Below are positions 57,757 through 64,000 of a DNA stretch of 64,000 bases, piece after piece. Within the stretch, counting starts at the first letter, position 1. The number at the start of each line of letters is the position of its first letter. The notes beneath the pieces are model-generated. The model searched no databases. It was given only the letters and a program-made list of their open reading frames with translations, and was not told where the DNA came from. The DNA lies in assembly GCA_019671005.1 (NCBI GenBank), contig CM033747.1, positions 21,727,188 through 21,791,187 of the forward strand, written 5' to 3'. The position numbers and the translations under genes were made by a program. The DNA comes from Hibiscus mutabilis. Lineage: Eukaryota > Streptophyta > Magnoliopsida > Malvales > Malvaceae.

Positions 57757-58012
57757 TCTAAATGGCCCCATTGATAAAACTGTTAGTCAACTAATAGTAA
57801 ATACTTGAAATGACATGAGAAACCTACATGATTGTGTAATATAGATGAAGATGTTGACTTGACATAATGACACATTAGTTAGAAAATAATTTTAAAAATA
57901 TATATAGAATATAAAATTACTTTTTTATGATGTGTCATTCTGTCAAGTTATTTCGGGTTGTTTGTCGTTAGTTGACTAACCGTTTTTATCCGCGGATGGG
58001 TTATTTTGACCT
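57757..58012. mobile_element. Fold-back MITE, about 255 bp
   Basis: The two halves are inverted copies: AACTGTTAGTCAACTAA (57778) pairs with GTTAGTTGACTAACCG (57967), and TTGACTTGACATAATGACACAT (57853) with ATGTGTCATTCTGTCAAGTTA (57930). The middle is A/T-rich. No coding sequence. The whole element could fold into one long hairpin. Confidence 0.72.
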
Positions 58013-58385
58013 CTAAAAAGTCTTTGACTTCGTCAGTCTGAGTATTACTATTCGTTAAACAAATTTTCAGTGGAATCAACCTTGCATTAAAGGAAAACGA
58101 AGGAATTTTTTTTGTTTTTTCTACTTTAATACAAGGATGATTCCATTAAAAATATGCTCAAGGAATATTAGTAGGCTTCGCATAGTTAGAAACAGTTGAA
58201 GACTTTTCCGATGGTTTATAAATATTTTAAAATTTTGAGTTTTTAGATTTATAAATTTTCATATTTTTAATTTTATGTTTTTTACTTAATTTTTTAAATT
58301 CATTATAGTATTTTTATTTTTAATATATTATGAGTATTTAAGTATTATTTATTTTTAGTAATTTATTATTTTTTAGCTTAAAGAT
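58013..58385. other. A/T-rich spacer
   Basis: Very A/T-rich, especially 58220-58390. No gene or repeat is recognised. Confidence 0.5.
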
Positions 58386-58735
58386 TAAGTAAGTTATCGA
58401 ACTTTCAATTAAAATGAATTATGCCCCTAATCTTGGCAAAAAAATTCAATTATGCCATCGAATTCGGTTTAAAAAAATCAATTCAGTCCCTCTGCCATGT
58501 CATCATCACACATGCACTACCACATCAGCATAGTGGACTGCAATGTCAGCACAGTTGACTGCCACGTCAGCACCGTTAACTACCACGTCAGCACTGTAAT
58601 GGTCAACGTTGGTAGGGGCTAATTTGCTGCAATGTGCGAACTGTAAGACCTAATTGAACGTGTTTTCACTTGAGGTGCAACATTACTAATTTGAGTCAAA
58701 CTCGGGGGCAAAATAACCCATTTAGGTAATAAATA
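58386..58735. repeat. Non-coding repeat with CACGTCAGCA units
   Basis: Between 58511 and 58610 four units of about 21-25 bases follow one another, each with CCAC(G/A)TCAGCA and then a GTTGACTG- or GTTAACTA-like spacer. The right end has GCAAAATAACCCATT, also present (as the complement) at the end of the MITE at 57990-58005. Likely a non-autonomous DNA transposon; termini are not resolved. Confidence 0.45.
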
Positions 58736-58759
58736 TTAACATCAAATAGGTCATCTTTC

Positions 58760-58840
58760 GACGCTTTGGCGAGTGGTTAAGGCGTGTGCCTGCTAAGTAC
58801 ATGGGTTCATCCCGCGAGAGTTCGAATCTCTCGGGCGTCA
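58760..58840 (+). tRNA. tRNA-Ser(GCT), possibly a pseudogene
   Basis: 81 bases. Acceptor arms GACGCTT and GGGCGTC pair fully (two G-T). The anticodon arm TGTGC-CTGCTAA-GTACA gives GCT at 58792-58794, reading AGC/AGT serine codons. A long variable arm (GGGTTCATCCC) and the T arm with GAGAGTTCGAATCTCTC follow. The intragenic B box is GTTCGAATC; TTTTT at 58847-58851 can stop RNA polymerase III. The D arm reads TGGCGAGTGG, one base shorter than the usual TGGCCGAGTGG, which weakens the D stem and the A box. The discriminator is A, unusual for tRNA-Ser. Activity is uncertain. Confidence 0.8.
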
Positions 58841-59100
58841 AAATGATTTTTATTTCTTAGAAAACTTAATCTTTTTGACTGAATTATATATATTATAATT
58901 TTATTTTTAATACTAAATTATATTTATAAGATGGACACAAATGAAAGGAAAACATGATAATTGAATATAAGTTTGTGGATTCCTAATAAAATAAAGGTGT
59001 TTCTAAGGAGAGCATGTAGCTAGTAGTAATGAGATGTTGTATATGAGAAGGATGATGTGTGGTCTTGCTGTGGATCATGTGCTGTGAGTGGGCACAAATG
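58841..59100. other. Spacer between tRNA and LINE remnant
   Basis: A/T-rich at first, then mixed. Nothing else is recognised. Confidence 0.5.
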
Positions 59101-59124
59101 GTTCGGAGCATTGGAGTTGATAAA

Positions 59125-59200
59125 CAAACTATTATTTCTGTGGATGTGTGGCTAATGAAGCTAGTTGAGAATACAGATCTAGTTATAATGGTTGTAGCCT
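59125..59200 (+). pseudogene. LINE RNase H region, left piece
   Basis: The phase reads VWLMKLVENTDLVIMVV up to the duplicated GGTTGTAGCCT. It joins in phase with the piece at 60043. The text corresponds to the linker before the C-terminal RNase H found after many plant LINE reverse transcriptases. Very short; the assignment rests on the right piece. Confidence 0.5.
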
Positions 59201-60031
59201 ATTAAAGCACGGGTACGACAGTTTATTGCCGTCCCGCGTACCTAATATGTTTCTGAGATGGGTACGGTGTGGGTACATACCAGGGACGTCCCAAGTTAAC
59301 GGGGTACGTTTGAAAATTAACCGGATACATTAGAAGGCCGAAAGGGACGTTTTAAGGACGTCGTTTGTATTACACGAGCGTATCCAAAGCGTTTGTATTA
59401 CACGACGGTAATGACTTTGGGGGAAGTGACGAAGAAAGAAGAAAAAACTGAAAGAAGAAGAAGATACATTGGAGCAAACTAGAAAGGAAGAAGACGAAGA
59501 GCAGTCGAAGAAAGCTAGCTGCTGGGTTTTAAAAAACAACACGTTTTAGGCTAATTTTAAATGGCCCTGGTTTTAACGTTTGACAGCTGTAAACATGTCT
59601 GTTTATTACTTTAGTAACAATGTTTAAAAATAAAACAAATGTATGGACCCTCTCCTTTAGGCTTAATTCAAAGGAAAGAAATTAGGAGTCCAGCCCTTAA
59701 GTAGTCTAAAATTTATAAAAATGTCCAAAACTTTTAAAATTTACGAATTAATCTTAAGAATTGAAAAAACAAAAAATTATTAGATTTTAATCCAAGAAAC
59801 CACCTCAACTAATGAGAATATGGTCTCAGACTTCATTTTAATTCAAGAAAATCATTAGATTTTCTAATTTAGAATGATTTTAATACTTTATATGATTATA
59901 TATATATATATATATTAGAATTATTTTATATTTGGCTTACCCCTGCCATTCTCGTACCCTGTAATTTTAGAAATTGTCGCTTCTCGTCCCCGTCTCCGTA
60001 TTTGTTCCTATTTTCGTATCAATGCAACATA
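59201..60031. mobile_element. MULE-like non-autonomous DNA transposon, about 830 bp
   Basis: Flanked by an 11-base direct repeat GGTTGTAGCCT (59190-59200, 60032-60042). Both ends carry inverted GGGTACG and GGGACG motifs (GGGTACG near 59210 and 59258, CGTACCC near 59955, CGTCCCCG near 59985), and the middle is A/T-rich with a (TA)n run at 59896-59916. No transposase. Target duplications of 9-11 bases are typical of Mutator-like elements; clean long terminal inverted repeats are not seen. Confidence 0.55.
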
Positions 60032-60042
60032 GGTTGTAGCCT

Positions 60043-60217
60043 CTAGGGGAACAAAAGCAACTCAAACTTGGCAGAAAGCTAGACATGGATGGATTCAAAT
60101 CAATTGTGATAGTACTTTTACTGGAAATGGTGTGGTGGCTTCTTGTGATTTGACGATGTTTGTTGGAAAATTTGGACGGATTAGGCTCTGGTTGCAGAAT
60201 ATGTTGTTGTTTGCTGA
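60043..60217 (+). pseudogene. LINE RNase H region, right piece
   Basis: The phase continues SRGTKATQTWQKARHGW, then IQINCDSTFTGNGVVAS. The K/Q-x-N-x-D pattern (here INCDSTF) is the first catalytic aspartate motif of the RNase H domain of plant LINEs. The frame ends at about 60217, where other sequence begins. Confidence 0.55.
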
Positions 60218-60490
60218 GGTACCCCTCACCCCTGGCGCCCTGCCCAGACCACGTATAACACCAAGACTCAAAACGAATTACATTAGAACTTTCCTTACCT
60301 CTAGTGGGCATCATAAATGTCGCACCAGCAAATGTCGATTTGATCGAAGCGTTTAGAGCATTCGCCTCCCCCTTCTCTGCCTCCTTTTTCATAGAGGCCT
60401 CAGCGCTCTCTCCTGTCATATACTCATTTATCCACTAGCTCAGATTTTTCTCTGTACTAACCTTTGAAGTCAAATTCTTGTGTGGCCTCT
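60218..60490 (-). other. Unassigned segment between LINE remnant and R3c LTR
   Basis: Moderately G/C-rich (GGCGCCCTGCCCAGACC near 60230). An open frame on the - strand (60419-59967) runs across the borders of three different pieces and has no known domain. It lies where the interior of the R3c element would be, but no tRNA-Met primer site follows the LTR. Confidence 0.4.
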
Positions 60491-63288
60491 TGTAACCCCC
60501 TCGACTCGGCCTAGTCGCAAGACCGAACTGAACGAGCTACATTAGGTTTACCAAAGTAAATTGTGAAGATTAAACTCAAACACGTCCATTTTTTTCTTTT
60601 ATCTTTTCTAAATGCATGATTATTATCCTACCTGTACATACTGATCTCATGTGAAAACCCAACTCAATCAGACATCGAATTGACATCCAATTGATCTCAA
60701 AATCACCTTAGGGACCAATTTGCAAATTTTTAAAATTGCAAGGAGTTTAATCAAACTTATGTTACCGACCTTTAATTAATCACATTCCATACCTTCATGT
60801 CAAGAATCAAATCAAAAAGATCATCGAATCTCATTTAATTGCACCCACAATATTCAGGGACTAAACCGCAAGAAAACATAACTACTCATCCATGACATTA
60901 ACTGAAATAACGGCCACCCATATCGGTACGTGACTAACCGTATCGATATGGTGTTCAGAACCAACAACCCTCGTTTCGGTACACCAAGTACCGTACCGGT
61001 ACTCATAATTTAACGGTCAGATTAAATATTTCTTACAACCGTATCGATACGAGTTATAAGAGTTTCGATATGCGGGTTTATTTCCAAAAAGCAAATTCCA
61101 GTGGCGTTGAATCGTACCGTTACACCCATGCCTGTACCGAAACGCCAGGCTTGTTTTTGCCTAGCCGTACCGATACGGTCCCCGCGTATCGGTACGCTTG
61201 GGCCTATAATGTCATTTTTAGCTGGTTTAACATGCTTCCAACCATACCAAAACATCCTAACATGCTCCTAACACACAACCAACATAATCTAGGATCTAAC
61301 CACAACATAACGTCACAGATTCAACATCATTTCATGGAATCTTGCATCAAACATAAATCTATAGGCATGCAACCTAGAAAACCAATCAAGTAAAACATGA
61401 TACTCCAAACCATCGCCAAAATCAGCCCATAAAGGCCATTTACAACTCAAGAGCATTAAAACAAACTTGCCCAAACAAGGAGTTTAACAAACACCTCCCA
61501 AACAACAACGAAACCCCCATTGCCCTTATTACTTATAGTCTAATTCAAAACATACTTTGGTTACCAAGTCTTGTGCCGATCCCTTGCTTCCTGCTGCCTT
61601 CCGAGACTTTAATACTCTGCATTGATGGACAAAGAGAGCGTAAGCACACTAGACTTACTGAGGAGTGCTCAAAACAACACACCATCAATGCATTATAACA
61701 ATTTCTCAACATCACATTAAAAACTCATTTCAAGCATCCTTTAAAACATTACTTAAATATTACCACACCTTTAAAACATGCACTTAACATCTTTAAAACC
61801 AGCATGTTAAACCATATGCAACATGTATAATTAACCAACAGCAAGTCCCATTACTCAACCTCAGTTTAAGCCTTCCCATGTATAACAACCACATGCAAAG
61901 CTTAAAGAGTAAAATGAATAAGTCACATTATACAACATAAACTTTTCAATGATACACCAACAATTATATTGGCTCACAAGTGGTCATTAACCAAGTTCCT
62001 TTACCAAAATAGTTCATCGGATACACGAATTCAACAAGTGTTTACCCAACACTTCAAGCCATCTCAACCGGAATAGCGATACAATCACAATTGCGGTACC
62101 TAACAACCGGATACACTTTCAACCCTCGGGGACACCAACCCCTTACCTCGGTTAGATGCTTAATCCACTAACGGGAGTATATGGTACTGTAAAACCCCTC
62201 TACCGTTAGGGTACTTGGATGGAGTTTTCGGTACACGGATCTAAACCCTTCAACATCTAAGGCGACTTATTATAGTGCACTATCAATCCTATGGCCGGCC
62301 AACTATATCCGATAACAATTTTAAAACCACATCACTTGCCAATATAATTAACCATTTACCATTTACTCACTGTTTTTAACAAGCATTAAACCAAACCATT
62401 TTCCAAAGCAACAACCATGCTTTAAACCACAAGCATAAACCATATACTTACAAGGATCACTTACCATGTGCATCCTTCAGCAATTCATGCTTAAAAACAG
62501 AATCTCAAATACTTTAAAACATGCTTAAATAGTAGGCTCAATGTAAATCAACACATGTGCATAAAAACCATTTCACACTATCACGACTAAGAGAGGAAAA
62601 CCACATTTACTTACTTCCAAGTTTAAACCAGCGTATCAAGCTAAGTTTAAACTCCCATAAACCACCTTTAAAACATTCCAAAGCTGAAATCCGCATTCTC
62701 ACTCACCGATACGCGAAACCTCGATTCACCGACAATAAAACAAGCGTCCGAAGCCTCCAGAGCTTCACCGATCACTCCCGGATCCATCTCCCATGTTTTA
62801 ACCACATTAAAACAGAGGATTAACGCATCTCAATGCATTCAAAACACTACAACAACAATCCTTCATGGATTTCTACAATCTTCTCAAAATTACTCATCCT
62901 CAACAATCGAAAACATCATCTAATCCTTTCCAAACTCAACCTAGACATAAACTAACAATTAAACTCCTTCAAAATCATCAATTAACACCTAAAAATAGAA
63001 TTAATTCATCCAAATACTTCCAACAATTAATCAGCCACCACAACTCTACAAAAACACAATTCTAACAACCTTAACAACTATGGATTCAAGAGTTTCGGGA
63101 TTCCATTTTTAAAATCAACTTATCAACATTATAATACATCAAAAATAGGATTAAAATCAACCTCAACACTGGAAAAATAGATCCAATACAGATCTTTCAC
63201 TTTTTCATCAACTTAACCCATTTAAATCAATATAAAACACAAAATCAGATTATAAACTATAAATCAAGGATCAAACACTTGGGAATAT
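60491..63288 (-). repeat. LTR 'R3c' of the TGTAACGCCC gypsy family, cut by an Athila-derived LTR
   Basis: On the - strand it ends GTCGAGGGGGTTACA at 60491. The part from 62290 to 63288 aligns with R3a (22956 to about 23960). A palindrome cluster (CGTATCGATACG, CCGTACCGGTAC, CGTACCGATACGG; 60915-61200) is shared with the chromovirus LTR in the opposite orientation, so the families are related. The LTR start should lie beyond the insertion at 63289. No primer site is visible next to 60491, so a solo or damaged LTR is possible. Confidence 0.75.
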
Positions 63289-64000
63289 TGTTGCGCGTAA
63301 TAAGTGCTACGCAAATGTGCAAGTATACACGTCGCAAGTTATAGTATAAAAGATATCGTCTCCACAGGGATTGGTGCCACTTCAAGAATCTAGTTTCTTG
63401 CACTGTAAAAAGTAAAAACACAAATAAAGGATTATAGAAGTTTAACTAATCTAGAAATCAAATAAAGTAAAAGAAAAGATGAATTCAAATGAGAGAGAGA
63501 TAGGCCAGGTTATCGTGAGTTGAGGTGTAATAGCCGATTGGATCGTTTTGGTAAAAGAGTGCACGGGCAACTCAGTTCCCGTGGCAACTTGCAGAACGGG
63601 GTTGCCTTGGCAACTAATCGATGGTTGCCTGGGCAACTAGTTGGGCAACTACTTGGGCGTCTGGGCAGCAACGTTCAAGGTTCGACATAGCATTCTTCAA
63701 TGGTTTCTTCTTATCCCTAAGTCAAACTCTAGCTACTTGTGCATGCCTTGATAATACATCCCTGCGTGAATCAAGGGTGAACAACAACCAATCTTGCGCT
63801 CCTCTTAGCCGTTGAAATCCTTAACTTATTCCTAAGCCGGATTAATCTTCACCATCAATAGATTGAATAAAGATCATATTCATTCGTTTCTTGAATCTAA
63901 CTCTCCAGATATTAGATAAATAGATGAAATCACGAGATCCTCTCTCAATTCACTTGCGAACAAGAATAAGAACCAAGAATGAATAAGCCTTGAAATAGAA
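63289..64000 (-). repeat. LTR of a second Athila-derived element, running off the window
   Basis: On the - strand it ends GCGCAACA at 63289 and aligns with the last 712 bases or so of the LTRs at 4148-5676 and 6600-8087, including GTTGCCTGGGCAAC-like repeats (here 63560-63670). It keeps the 46-base segment lost from the 3' LTR at 6600-8087. AATAT (63284-63288) is the expected target duplication. It is either a 3' LTR or a solo LTR. Confidence 0.92.

Noticed and set aside
59967..60419. 150-codon frame on the - strand
   Set aside because: It crosses the borders of the MULE-like insert, the LINE remnant and an unassigned segment.

Overview
This window is repeat-rich nuclear DNA of a flowering plant, most likely a eudicot; the species cannot be told. 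The evidence is plant-type LTR retrotransposons primed by tRNA-Met, tRNA-Asp and a Tat/Ogre-type primer, a LINE-like DUF4283 reading frame, MITE and MULE-like non-coding elements, and one tRNA-Ser(GCT)-like sequence. I see no intact host protein gene. Almost every base belongs to a transposable element, and every retroelement reading frame I followed carries stops, frameshifts or deletions.

Left half (1-33 kb): one deep nest of insertions. The outermost unit is a gag-only Ogre/Tat-like element on the + strand (Ogre-2, 25230 to about 32965), whose 5' part is missing. Its left end abuts two stacked LTR pieces of a TGTAACGCCC-type gypsy family on the - strand (R3b 24635-25229, R3a 22956-24634). 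R3a is interrupted by an Athila element (14757-22955, - strand; gag, RT/RNase H, integrase and an env-like ORF). The 3' end of the Athila is cut by a second gag-only Ogre-like element (Ogre-1, 1-14756, - strand; its 3' LTR runs off the window). Ogre-1 gag is in turn split by a 3.94-kb non-autonomous Athila-derived element (4148-8087) with a perfect ATCAG target duplication. Ogre-1 and Ogre-2 belong to one family: related gag, the same polypurine tract, a purine-rich tail after gag and tandem arrays before the 3' LTR.

Middle (33.5-42 kb): a Copia element with 168-bp LTRs (Copia-B, AAAGT duplication) contains a TRIM-like LTR scrap and a second Copia element with 288-bp LTRs (Copia-A). Both reverse transcriptases have lost the second aspartate of the YVDD active site.

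Right part (43.4-57.6 kb): a LINE-like DUF4283 pseudogene is split by a TRIM element (44378-56213), one LTR of which is split by a Tekay/Del-type chromovirus (45492-55946, GTAGA duplication, chromodomain remnant). The host reading frame resumes after the insertion.

Far right (57.6-64 kb): a fold-back MITE, a repeat with CACGTCAGCA units, a tRNA-Ser(GCT)-like sequence, a LINE RNase H remnant split by a MULE-like insertion with 11-bp target duplications, another LTR of the R3 family (60491-63288), and a further LTR of the Athila-derived family entering from 63289. The window reads as the history of a pericentromere-like or otherwise gene-poor region. I found no defence, CRISPR or biosynthetic system.
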